64,000 nucleotides of DNA from Varroa destructor (taxonomy: Eukaryota; Arthropoda; Arachnida; Mesostigmata; Varroidae), in the NCBI RefSeq assembly GCF_002443255.2, contig NW_019211454.1, positions 54,739,823 through 54,803,822 of the forward strand. Direction: 5' to 3'. The position numbers were made by a program, and so were the translations under genes. The notes below the pieces were generated by a model. The model did not search any database and was not told where the DNA came from. It was given only the letters and a program-made list of their open reading frames with translations. Positions 39,026-51,100 of the stretch are shown in pieces. The first letter of the stretch is position 1. Every line of letters starts with the position of its first letter.

Positions 39026-41163
39026 TTATATTGTGACCCTATTTGTCATATTGGCACCAGTAGGCGTGTTTGGTGCTACTGTGGGCGTATGCGGTCCTCC
39101 GGCGCCGGGAGGTTCAGGGCTGTGTCGCGTCTTTTTCTTTTTTTTATCTTTCTTTTTCTTCTTTCGCTCCTCATCATGCTTTTTCGTACGCTTGTGTTTC
39201 TTCTCGGCCTCGGCATTAAATACACTCTCACTTTGATTTGAGCTGCCTACGGCGTTGCCACCTGGAGCACCTGATCCGATCGGCCCGCTAGAGCCTCCCG
39301 AACCCGCCAATCCTGCTCCAACAGCGCCTGGAGCACCCGTACCACCTGCTCCAACAGCTCCACTGCTGCCGGTGGGTTCAATTTCGGATCCACGGTGCTT
39401 TTTATGCTTCTTTTTCTTCAACGCCTGAAGATTGGCAGTACGATATTGCTCAGGCAATGGACCAGGATGCAGACGAAAGCCGGCCAGTTGAGCACCACTG
39501 AGAGGAATCAGTTCCTTGCCACCTACGGGCGGCTGATGAATCACCTACATAAAGTTAACGAGCATGAAAATCTACCCTTAAGCCTAGTTATCAGGTTAAA
39601 TTATTGGACACGGGATGTGCCAATAATGGCTCGGTAATTTGTAGGCCAGAAGAAAACAAATAACATTTCCTGAATCTAAATATGGAAATTAACCTTTTAA
39701 AGGAAATAAATCAATATAGTAATTACATTTTTTAAAGCTGGAATGGAGTTTAATGCTAGAATTTTGTCTTGCATTTTCGGTCAAACCAACAGCATGCATG
39801 TCACACTTGCCTACTTTCACTGTACATTGTGCTCTCCATATTCTTATAATTTAATCATTTGTACACTTAATTAGTAGATTTCTGTAAAGTCCAATGTATG
39901 GCCGTTCACTGGTTAAATTATTCTATACACTTTATCGAAATGGTGTTTTTTTATTCTAGTGCAGTGCTGTATTTTTTTTTACGTAAAAGTTTTTGTATTC
40001 TATTTGAATCCTTTTAAAATTAACTGTCCCGAAGCTCATTGGAATCCCTCATACTCAAGGAGCTACTATAATAATGTATATCGTCGTGAGTCAATTTCGA
40101 ACGTACCTTGCGCAGCGACGACTCGCCTGTGCCGTCTGCTCCTGCGGGAATGTCGATATTTCCAGGCAGAGAAGGCAAAAACGCCGATAACTTGTCTTTC
40201 ACTTTGCGACCTAATATAAATAACATCCGCTTGTTTATCTATAAGGCATTATGGTATAAATTTATCCGGAGTTCCCTAACCACAACTAAGACAATACCCG
40301 AAACTTTTGGGATCACAAAATACAAAAATTTTACTGAAAGGACACCTATTTAGAACTGGCAGAACTAATTTTTCCCTTACAGTTGAATCAAACCTCTAAA
40401 ATTTATCTCCAGTGTATTTCTCACCACGAGTTTGCCAATTGAGCACAAAGTGATACAGATTGTAACTCGTTTAAAATGAAATCCGCAATTCCGCAATGAA
40501 TCGCCGAAATTGAGCATTTATCTAGTACAAATAAACAGAACATCAACAGGCAGAATAGTGCAATTCGTAGATTCGTACCGATGAACTTGTTAAACGTATG
40601 TTCAAGGTTGTAGTGCAGCATCATATTCGTCGCGCCAGTGAGCATTTGTTCGCACTTCGAGTTCTCCTTTAGTAGATAAAAAGGTCCCGAGTGCGACGAG
40701 TGAACAATGGCTGGCGTCGACCGAAGAGATATAGTCGTTTTCAGTGTGCCGCTGCTGTCCGGACGAGAAACCACTGAACAGGAAAAGACGAACAGCGGAA
40801 GAGTCAAGAATGGTTGCAGAAAACATTTGTTCAAGGCAGCAATCTTTCCACGTAGTAATGAAAAATAAAATATGCAAAACTTCTGACAGTAATATCGGTG
40901 TGTAACCCTAGTAAAAAAAAAAAAAGGTTTTCTACCTGATTGTTTCTTTATAACTAAGTTAGAAATCTTATCGAATTCGTCGCCCACATAATGAAACGTC
41001 TTTCATAGAACAAATTGTCCCTACCTAGAATTTATTGAATTTTAATGCAAGGTTTTTCAAAATAAAGGCTCCTTTTGCAGAGAAGTTTACCTGGTGAACG
41101 GTTTCCTCGGGGTGAACTACGAGGCGAGTAATCGCCCGGTCTCCGTGAAAGTCCGTCATTCAT
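39026..41163 (-). CDS. MED19: Mediator of RNA polymerase II transcription subunit 19
   Basis: MED19 is a nuclear subunit of the Mediator head that bridges activators to RNA polymerase II. Exons in transcript order: 41163-41091, 40773-40579, 40210-40107, 39544-39026; phases agree and give 296 residues. The N-terminus MNDGLSRR leads to SPRSSPRGNRSP, typical of the family. Exon 2 gives VVSRPDSSGTLKTTIS, HSGPFYLL and LTGATNMMLHYNLEHTFNKF. Exon 3 gives KVKDKLSAFLPSLPGNIDIP. Exon 4 gives PPVGGKELIPL and GFRLHPGPLPEQYR, then a Lys/His patch, a Gly/Ala/Ser/Pro-rich spacer of about 55 residues and a strongly basic Lys-rich tail. The length falls between the human (244) and fly forms. It is divergent from SAE1. 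A + strand frame at 39011-39241 is its antisense shadow. Confidence 0.96.
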
Positions 41164-42737
41164 TAGCCCAATAGGAGGAAATTGAGGAGAACTAGAAAAC
41201 CGATTGTAATTGCTAAGTTATTTTATATACGCTGTGCATGCATTTTAGTTTCGGATATACACTAATATATCTGCTAATTGTTTATAACATTTGTTTATAG
41301 ATAGTACTAAATTAGTTTATGGCCGCGATATCCAAGAGTAAGTAGCTACTTTGTATCGACCGAAAACACGGTATGTCACGCGCTAAATCACAGCAAAAAA
41401 TAAAACAACGGAAACTCAGCCTGTGGGTTAACTGTGCAAATTGTATTCAGGCACTGTCGTTACTTAATTTGCACATATCTTTTAAAGGCTTTCTTCCACG
41501 CGATTTTTTCCATGCCATCAAAGCGCACCACTAAAGACGAAATATGTGCATTATTAATGCGACTTCATACACTTTTGAATTATACGACCTGAAAAGCACA
41601 GGAAATATTACTCCTTGAGAAAGTTTCGTGTCTACGAAATTGCTTGTTTTGTTTGACTCTATAAAGACTTCCGATATTTAACAAGTTTAACAAATCTTCA
41701 CACAAATCAACACAGCATAAACGTTGATTTTATTTAGCGCACTTCGAAATTTACATTTCGACATTACGTGGTCAAGCTTTTAAACTCTGTGTTCGACTTT
41801 CTCGCTGTTTCTTACTAATTTCATAATTGTCAGTCAAATTTAGTTACTTTCGCTTCCAACAAATAATTTTTACTCTTAAAGGTCATAGCAAGTTATCTTT
41901 ATGTATTCCATCTTTCCTGTAGTGATAATAAAACATATGTAAGGTAATCTATGCACATAATCTCTATTACAACTTTATCCAAATATAAGATGTCTGTCCG
42001 ATAACTTGATCAAAAAAAACGTGCAACTGAATCATTCGTTAAAAGCGTTCCAGCTTGCATTTGCCCTAGTGAGACTAACCGTTCCATGGTGTAGGCTGAA
42101 CAGGTTGACTTCCCAACTTTCCAAATAGGTGTAGTAATTTTTTTGCTTTTCCGTCACCATTCATCGGTTTAACTGCACTAGTTGACGGCGAACGATTCTC
42201 ACAGTTTTGATGGAGCGTCCATCAAGCGTTCAGGGAACTCATTTTAACCTCAACTCGGATGCGCCTTCGCTAGCTGTCTGCTACTCATGTCTAACAAATT
42301 CAGTCAGTCGTGCAAATAGATGTCGCTATAGAACTGTTCAGGAAAAAGTCTAGCTTAAAGCCTACTACTGCTGAATTCGATGTTCACCATGTAACGATAC
42401 CCGTATCAAATAATCTAAGCCTAACGTTAAACGAAAACTGTGCAAACAATGGCTATAAATTAAACCAGACGGCTCTATTTATGTTTATGGTTTCCATCGA
42501 AGGCAGCCATCAAATAGATACTCCATAATAACCTGGTGTGTGCGCTTACCTGTCGAGCAGCGCCATCAAACGGATTGCCGCCTTACCGGTGTCAAAGCTC
42601 AATACAGTAAGAACGAAAATAGTATGCATGTGTAATTTGAGATTCTTCAGCTAGCAGCAATAATAAGAAGATACTTGCTATTATTAAGGCGGTAAACAGA
42701 AGATCGGCAAAGTATATGCAAGGCCCTTGAAAACAAC
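41164..42737. promoter_or_regulatory. Divergent MED19/SAE1 intergenic region (inferred promoters)
   Basis: About 1.57 kb separates the two start codons. It should contain both promoters and any 5' UTR exons. I see no clear TATA box at a useful distance and no coding sequence; the frame 42310-42528 (+) looks like chance. Confidence 0.4.
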
Positions 42738-44165
42738 ATGAAGCGTCGAGTAAATGAGAGTACTATCCCTGAAGAACTTACTGAAGAAGAACGTAAACTG
42801 TATGATCGCCAAATTCGCTTATGGGGCCTTGACGCTCAGAAGAGGCTAAACAAATTTCAAGTCTGCATTGCTGGTATGTTTGATACAACAACACATCAAT
42901 AAAAGATAGTCTCTAGTGTTCGGATCTACTATTTCTTGCTTTTTACTATAAGCGGATGTTCAGTGACATTATAAAACACTGAAAAACAATGCGTCGTTGT
43001 GAAAACTCTGAAATATAATGAACGATTTATGATATTAAATGTACTAGTGCTTTGGCGGTTGGTGCCTTACTTTAGTTTATATTACGTGGTGTGTACTGTG
43101 TGTAACAGGACAGAGTAACGCCAGCTGAAATATGATAGTTTGTCATTGCTTATTCCACACACGTTTAGTAATTTAATAATATGTCCGTCAAATCGGTGCT
43201 ATTCATTCAGGTCTCACGGGATTGGGCGCAGAAGTGGCAAAAAATGTGATTCTTGCCGGAGTGTCTCGCGTTGACCTAGTCGATCACAAGAATCTAAGCA
43301 AGGAAGATCTTCGTTCTCAATTTATGGTAAATTGATACTTGCTTATTTCAACAGGAATTACGACCTAAACGAATGCGGTCGTTGGAACAAAAAAATACTT
43401 CTATATCTAATAATCATTTTAACCCTTTAGGTAACCCCTGAAGACGTTGGGAAGAATCGGGCTCAGTCGTCGCTTCGTTATGCACGTCGTCTTAACCCAA
43501 TGGTCGACGTCAGAGTGGAAGAAGAAGATATTCTTAACAAGGACGAAAAATTCCTAAAGACATTCGACATGATCGTCATTTGTGACATGATTCCCACGCA
43601 AAAGGTGTTTGAGTTTAACGACTTATGTCGCAAAAACGAAATTAAGCTTATCGTCGGCCACGTTCTCTCCGGGTTAGGCTATTTCATGAGTGACCTTATG
43701 GATTTTAAATATGTGCATGAAACTATAATCCATTTAAAGGACGGTAAAAAATCAAAACACGAAGAGATGTCCGAGCGGTTTCCACCTCTCCGGGAGATCC
43801 TTAATGCAAAATTTGTTAACAAGAGGAGTGGAGGTGCCCTGAACAAGCGGTCTTCTCGACTTGCCTTTCTGTTCCATCTTCTGTTAGCGTTTTATGATAA
43901 GCATATCCCAAAGGCAGTAACCAAGGAGCAACTAGCGAAACTTCTGCCTGAGGTAGCAGCCCGACTCGAAGTGGGAGAGGATCTATTTGCCCTGGATTCC
44001 CTAGATGAACTCCTGCAGCTCGAACCTTGTCCTGTTGCTGCTGTTCTCGGTGGAGTGCTCGGTCAAGAAGTGATTAAAGTGGCCTCACAAAATTGCAAGC
44101 CCTTCTGTAATGTATTCCTTTTTGATGGTGACAGCTGCGTAGGAACCGTAGAACTGTTCAAATGA
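42738..44165 (+). CDS. SAE1: SUMO-activating enzyme subunit 1 (Aos1/SAE1)
   Basis: SAE1 is the non-catalytic-cysteine half of the SUMO E1. It pairs with UBA2 and takes part in ATP-dependent adenylation of SUMO in the nucleus and cytosol. Exons 42738-42873, 43211-43326, 43431-44165 give 328 residues, close to the human 346 and fly 337. ELTEEERKLYDRQIRLWGLD at the N-terminus contains the conserved Arg that reaches the partner's ATP site. The Rossmann motif is split by intron 1: KFQVCIAG then LTGLGAEVAKNVILAGV. VDLVDHKNL, LRSQFMVTPEDVGKNRA and FDMIVICD follow, and the C-terminal part includes PVAAVLGGVLGQEVIKVAS and the FLFDGD ending. The ATG at 42738 (AACATGA) is the first in frame. A near-perfect 48-bp tandem duplication spans the stop codon. 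A candidate AATAAA is near 44458. Confidence 0.97.
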
Positions 44166-44232
44166 GCGGTGTCCAAAGAGGGTTGCGTAGGAACAGTAGA
44201 ACTGTTCAAATGAGCGGTGTCCTAAGAGGGTT
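44137..44232. repeat. 48-bp tandem duplication covering the SAE1 stop codon
   Basis: Copies 44137-44184 and 44185-44232 differ at two positions only. The first holds the last codons (VELFK), the TGA and the start of the 3' UTR; the second is untranslated because the first still stops. Confidence 0.95.
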
Positions 44233-44993
44233 AACTATGTGCGCTTGATGCATGTGCGAAACTGATCGGTTAGCCAATGCAGGTTCTCAAAGAGACAAGA
44301 ATTTTGATGTATAACAGTTTACAAATATAGAAATGAAAGTCACAGGCGCATTGTCTATATTCTGGCAGCAAACTAGACGCTAGTACTTTCTCATGTATAC
44401 ATTTTTTAAAAAGTATTAGCCGGTAAATGGCATTATAGATATAGTCCTGCAAGAAAAAATAAAAAAAGAACTGTTGTCATTCTTTAGTTTCTCACCTTGA
44501 CACAAAATCTCGCATATGTACTTCTGCTTCAATATAACTAAGGCAGTCAAGGTAATATATTTATTTATAGAATTAGTTAACAGGAAGATATAATAGCAAT
44601 AAGGCAGCTGATCATTAAGGACTTTTCTAACCAGATCTCATGCAAAAATAGACATAATAAGAAATATAAATTGCCATTTTTTGCATTAATTCGCCAGGGA
44701 AATACAAGATTTTGTAATTAGTAGCGCTAGCTCGCTTCTCAAACCTGTACCTGCTGAGTAGTTGATAATTAATAAAGTCAATGCAAAATAATTATCCCTA
44801 CCAATGTCCTTGGTATATACCTGAATGCTACCCTTATCCAATATAGTAGTAAAAACAATTTGTAGATGAAAATGAAATATCACTTATTTTTTGGAGAATA
44901 CTTTTATATAATTAGTTATATACAGTTGTTACTGCTGTCAATTCTGCGTCGCTTAGAAAATGAGCCGTAACGCGGAGTAGGGTTCTCAAGGTC
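44233..44993. other. SAE1/UBAP1 convergent 3' region
   Basis: The region between two convergent genes. AATAAA near 44458 (+) suits SAE1. TTTATT at 44560-44565 (AATAAA on the minus strand) suits UBAP1. No coding sequence is recognised. Confidence 0.45.
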
Positions 44994-47900
44994 TTAGGAT
45001 TTCGAAAGAAGCTCATCGAGCGCCTTATTATGATCGTTCTTGTGTAACTTCAATGCGAAAGCAATATCTACCCGATCAAATCCGAGGTCGCTTAGTTGGA
45101 CCCAGGATTTGAGGAACTCTCTAGCTGTATTAAGATCAGGTCCGTTTAACTGAAGCGCTTGAGCGGCGTCCCGCTCGTCGAAGCCTTCTTCCGTCAATTT
45201 CTGAACGAAGCATAGATGCTCCACTACTTTGGGTTCGTCGTTGCCGAGGTCAATGACGGCACGCGCGACACGACCGGTCGGAAAACCCATCGACACGAAT
45301 TGTCTGCATTCAGCAAAACAGAAAAGATATACATGGGTAATGAAACATCAATTTAACGTACCTCCAAAACAGTGTTTAAGACTAAAATAAGACAATAAGA
45401 TAAATTCGGATTCATTTAGATATTTACCCGAGTGAGATGGTAGATCTTGTTAACTTACAGTGGTTTACTAATAATTACTTGGTTTATCTTAAAAGGGGGA
45501 TTGCTATCAGGAATCTACCAACAATGAATACGTTGAAGAGGTAATCGATAAACAGGTTTAAAACAGTAAAACATTTACTGCCTTGTGGTATAGTCGAATA
45601 ATCTGATTAATTTTAATTCTGGCATCATTAATGTTAGAACTCTACGATTTGTCTTCCGTTTCCATGCGTATTAAGGATGAACCACAGGCGGTACTTAGTG
45701 CAGATATGAACAGTACTTATTACAATCGAATATAGCTTTAGATCACGTAGTTCTTGTTTTTCAGCCTGTTTTTCCCATTTATCAATCAACATATCTAACC
45801 ACGTTATATCTTTAACCTTAACTAATTAAACAAACAGTTATGAGGTAGATGTAATTTTGCCAAGCAGAATAATCTATATGAGGTGTCTGCGGAATCACAT
45901 TATGAAGATTAATAAGAAAGCTTTTTCCAAGGCGAATAGAACGTGTTTGAATACTACGTACATTTGATGATGCCATCTCCTGCATGTATTAGAATTTGTA
46001 CGTTTTGCGCATATACCTTTTATATCTACGCATATACCTTACGTACATTATAATAGCCTTTTGTCCTTATTTTTGTAAACGTACCTAGCCAACGCCTGAA
46101 GATGCAAGGGGAGATCTTTAATGGGGTCGGATGGAGGCAGTTGCTGCACTGCAGGTACGTATGGCTTTGACACAGGTGAAGCCAAAGTTGGACGATAATT
46201 ATAACCTAAAAATGAACGAAAATGCGATTTGATTTGGACGTAAATTCATTATACTGTGTCTAAAACCCGCTAATTACAAACACAGGTAAAAAATCCTATA
46301 AAAGAGGTATACTTTTCTTGCCATTTTCAGTTGCGGTTTTACATAGGAAAGCAAGAAGTGTTTTCACGAAAGGGACAAATGCACACTAATGACAAATGCT
46401 ACTACAGGACAAAAACACTACTAAGTCCCAAAGTTACTAACTTTTTAAAGGCCCCAACCATGGAGCTTTTTTGAGTCACACAGGTTATGATGGGTTCCGC
46501 CATCCTAGCCATGATAGCAAATAGGAATCTATGATTGGAATGAAAAAACCTGGTCTTTAGACAAATCTAACTGAAACTTCTTTTTTATTTCTTACAATGC
46601 CTAACATGTACGCACTGCATACTCGTGAATGTTTAATTATGCATCATAAGCGCAAAAAACTGAGCACCTTTGGAAACCCGTGCGAGCTGTTCCTCATCGA
46701 AAAGGTTCTTCATCGACCCGGGTGCAGGCACTGCACCTACTGAGGACGAAATCACTGGTGGCTGACCATTGGCGGTGGCACTGAGTTCATGGTGATTGTT
46801 CGTCTGAATAGCGAAACTTGGTCCGACATTAACGCTCCCATAAGCTGAGGCGCAGGCACTTGCCTCTATCGTATTTTTGGCTACAGGAGTCGATGGAGCT
46901 GAATTGGACGAACGTAGCTTCCCAAATATCGAGTTGAGCTCTTCGAACTCGTTCAAGGTTTGAAGTTCGACTTGATCGAACGGGCTGAACGCCTCGGACT
47001 CAAATTCTGAAGGTAAAGATAGATTCGGAAGCAGCCAAGCATTAACGCATTTTCGAACGCCTTCAAAATATAGTATATAAGCAACCACAGCTTTATAAAC
47101 ATGCAAACATCCGTTTTAATATAAATATGGCATTATTCAAACTATTCCTCGCGTAAACGTGGATACTCGACTCTTTCGACAATAACTCCCTTCTGCAATG
47201 AAGATCAGTTTGAAGTAGAGTGCGTGTATGTGAATTTGCAGAGGTCTGGGCGGAGCGAATACGATATTATATACAACAGCATGGCCGTCGTAACGGACAA
47301 TAATGGTACTTCGGGAAGCAATTGGATATGACAGCTATTTTTAATCGCAATATTTAACTTGTACTCGAACGATAGAAGCTTCAGTAAAACTTGTAAAGTT
47401 AACCATAGTAGGAATTTATAAGGCTAAAATCAAAAATGGAGCGGGTCAAATCACCGCAATGCTTGTTCAACGAAAGGGTGTGGAATGGCTTACCGGTAAC
47501 ACTAATATTCGTCACCGTAGGTATTGTCAGGCCACTATCCTCCATGCTGGTATTTTTCGATGGTATCGACGGTGTAAGAACGTTCCCGCCTGCTCCAGCT
47601 GCTGGTCCAGCCCCAACGGCAGGTGCCGCTACTGCCGTGGGTTGCAGAGCCTTTAACTGTGCTCGGCGGTCGCTAGAAATATGGGTACCTTTATTGTAAT
47701 AGTTGTATAACAGAAATTGTTTTTTTTTCGAAAAAGGGAGATCATATTAATTCATGACAAACAATATCAAATTACCATACCAATGCCTCGACGTGTGTTT
47801 TCGTGTTATTATATCTGCAATCACTGGATTGATTTGAATTATGTATATGGGGAGAAAAACAACCATGAATAAATCGTTTCTTATAATCTAGGTTCAAGCT

Positions 47901-48085
47901 TACCGTTCGATTTGTGCTTCAGCAAGTACGCGATGTTCAAGAGTAAAGTCATACTCATAACTTAAACTTGGAGGAAGCACTGATTTGAAAAGGTGGCCGG
48001 GTAAAGTCACAGACCTTGGTGGACGAACTTCAGACGATATTTTGACAGGTACGCCATCAAGAGGATGGCACGACGTGTGTGCCAT
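44994..48085 (-). CDS. UBAP1: Ubiquitin-associated protein 1 (ESCRT-I subunit)
   Basis: UBAP1 is the subunit that dedicates ESCRT-I (TSG101, VPS28, VPS37) to sorting ubiquitinated cargo at endosomes. Exons in transcript order: 48085-47904, 47672-47494, 47006-46668, 46205-46085, 45303-44994; phases agree and give 376 residues (human 502). Residues 1-61 resemble the UMA domain that docks on ESCRT-I: DGVPVKI, then YEYDFTLEHRVLAEAQIER. The middle is low-complexity Ala/Gly/Ser/Pro, with FDQVELQTLNEFEELNSIFG. Residues from about 275 form the C-terminal ubiquitin-binding UBA solenoid: FVSMGFPTGRVARAV, LTEEGFDERDAAQAL, LSDLGFDRVDIAFAL. The exon 3 donor (GTGCTC) is weak, but phase and product support it. 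A 3' splice site just above 48129 indicates an upstream non-coding exon. Plus-strand frames at 47436-47699 are shadows. Confidence 0.9.
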
Positions 48086-48129
48086 TCTGAAATCCTTGGC
48101 GAATTTGAGTAAATATGGCGACCTCCACC

Positions 48130-51100
48130 TAAAAAGAATTTAATAGAACACTGTTAAAAATGAGTCATCGCTTGAGCAATGAATAAAAAAATGTATCTTT
48201 TTTTTTAAATTATATGTAAAATTGTGTTTTTTTCTTAATTTTCTATTTTGTGGTAAAATGTATATTCGTCTGTTACAATTAACCTGTTTTAATACTAATA
48301 CACCCATACATCTACCGTTTGTAACCTATGTAAATAAACTGAATTTTGTGTCCATTTTGAGAAGACCTCACAAAATGGCCAGTCAGTTATCTTAATTTTT
48401 TGGGAATTCATCAATGGGTTATTTATCTGTTACTTATATCCAAACTATACGTATTTTAAGATTTAATATTTACTAGGATAAGGATCAATCAATGTAATCG
48501 AAACAAAGCGCCTTGCTTTTGATAGATAATTATGGGAACAGGTTGCTATAATTATCAAAATAAATAATAATAATTATCATATAAAAACAACTCATCAGCT
48601 TTAACTGTCCTATTGTTTAAAACAGGTCGATGGTAAAACTATATTGGTTTATGAAGGTTGAGGGTTACTCATTGACGATGAAATCACTCTTGCAGCGCCA
48701 TAATACCTACTCAAAGAACTATTTTTTCTATGCAAAAACCAAACGAAGTATGTATCAAGGGCCGCGGATGAACAAATCGCAATATGCTTATGACAACTGT
48801 AGGGTCAGTAGCTTCTAACATGAAAAGACACATTTACCAAAAAGCTCCGGTATACTTGATGACGGTACCTATTATTTTGTTATGGCATGAAAATACTTGT
48901 GTTATTCCTTCTTTTTCGAACTACGCGGCATATCCTTAATTAAACTAAGAGCCCAATCCTGCTCTTCATATGGTGTTCCCATTTATTCGGTATTATTTAA
49001 AGCATTGAACAGCGTGCCAGATGGAAGTTGGGTTATTTTCAACAACAATATTTGCAGTACGGGAGACTTTTGCTATAAGTAAGATTTAGATTTTCATTCT
49101 CGACAAGTAAATTATTTACTCAGGCAGAACATCAGTAGATTTCTATTTCCACTAACTGCACTCATTTTGTATCTCGATCTCCTATAACTTTAGTCTAGAC
49201 AGTAAACTATGTTATTATATGTATATGGAAATAACGTAGCGACAAAAACCGCCCATGCTATTTCATTGGAACACAACTATGTGCCCAAATAATTGACTTA
49301 AATGATAATCAGAAAAAGGTTGTACACTGCCGATCATGCTCTTCAACTCTTGGACACGTCTATGCCCGTTTAAGCCAACTACATTCTTAAATAAACCTAC
49401 CTTACGCTAACATTATCCCTGGCAAGTTAGGTAAATATCAGCGCATCACAGAATACCAACTGTATGCTCTCGCTTTTCTGGGTATCCTGCACTTAACAAT
49501 GGAACGCGAATTGCAGCTCGAATGCGAAACCTTTAATTTGATCTAGCTGTTGTCAATTTTGTTGTGTCACCTTTGCCTTGTCCAACTGCCTACAGAGAAG
49601 ACCTGCTCAACAGAGCGTCATTAGCAAGTCTTCTTTCCGTGCTTGGGCGCTTTGCCATTGCTGCAGCTCACAGCTGCGGGAAAACTTCAATGTTTGTGTT
49701 CGAAACGGAGCGTGTCCGGCATCGGGCTTCGAGGTGACCCACACAGGTACTTGTAGGTGGCGCACCGATTTACCGGAATGCTCCTAACAGGGTTGGACAT
49801 ACGCAATTTACGTGACTTGAATTAATCAGGGTGGTTAACTAAGAAGATAGGACAACTGCTAAGGCTGTCCTGAATTACAGTAGTGTTATTTGACAACTCA
49901 TGACCATGAAAACGATGAAAGAGTAATGTAAGGGAATGAGCGAAAACGTCGAACTTGGCGAAAAGTCGATTTTTTTTTGACGAAAACTTCTTCCGCTATT
50001 TTCTTTTGTCCTTTAGACGATTTAAAGGATATTACATTAATTGGCAACTGAGTCTGCCAGTTGAGTTTTAATAAAACTGCAAAGATAAATTTATTAACCA
50101 AATGATAAAGAAGCACTTTTATATGTTATCGATTATGGCTGGAAATATGAAGAACTCTTTAAACGGTTATTTCATGTTTCGTCGATTGTATTCAAAGAGG
50201 AAACTTCTGATGTTATAGTGTTATAGCGATTATTAACAAGCGGTATCGTCTACATGTTTAAACAATGGAGCCAAGCAAAAGCTTTTATAAGCTGCTTTTA
50301 CAAACAAATAAATAGTGGAGAAGTACGTGCATTTGCTGTCATTGAACTAATCCGTTTTAGTATCGTTGGCAGTGTTGTTTTCTCAGAAACAAGTATGTAC
50401 TCAATATTTGTTGTGGGTGAAATGGAAATACTCCCGTCCTTTTTCGCTGGTGCTAGAAATAACGAACATGCACAATTTGTTTAATCTCATTATTGTTGAA
50501 CTTTTTACGTAATTGAATCTAACTTCGATTCTTAACGTGAAGCCTGGAAAAAATAGTTACTATCGTACAGTCCATGTTCGTCAATAATGAAGGAGATGCC
50601 CTATTAAATCTATAAGAATGCCTATATCTAAAAAAGTAGGTTCTTTAAATACACATTGCGCAGAAAGAAGGCGTGCGGCAACTTCAATGGTTATCGTGAT
50701 TGCTACTGCCTAGTGCCTCAGGCAGAAGAGAATATCCCGGTGGTACTTTTAAAGTAGTACGCTAAGAATATATATTTCTTTTGTGCTAATATGTAGTTAA
50801 TGGTGGTATTTTTTCATGCCCTCAACTCTGTTAATCAAGAGTCAAATCGTTTATTTTTTAGCAAAAAAAAAAATATATATATCTTTTTTTTTTTTTTTTT
50901 TTTTTTAGTTATTTACTTATATTTGCTAATGAAACAGATCTGATTTTACGTGTAATTACACGCTTTCATAATACCTGAAGTAATAAATGTTCTCAATACA
51001 TTTGATGTACTCTATTTGTTTGAATTTTAAATAATGCGCAGTGGCACAGTTTTGCATCCCTATTTGCGAAGCTACAACAGTTCCGCTTCAGACTTATTGT

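Noticed and set aside
39011..39241. Plus-strand hydrophobic open frame (Phe/Leu-rich)
   Set aside because: It is antisense to the Lys-rich tail of MED19; AAG/AAA codons read backwards as Leu/Phe. No independent support.
47436..47699. Plus-strand Ala/Pro/Gly-rich open frame
   Set aside because: It is antisense to UBAP1 exon 2, whose minus-strand frame joins in phase with both neighbours.
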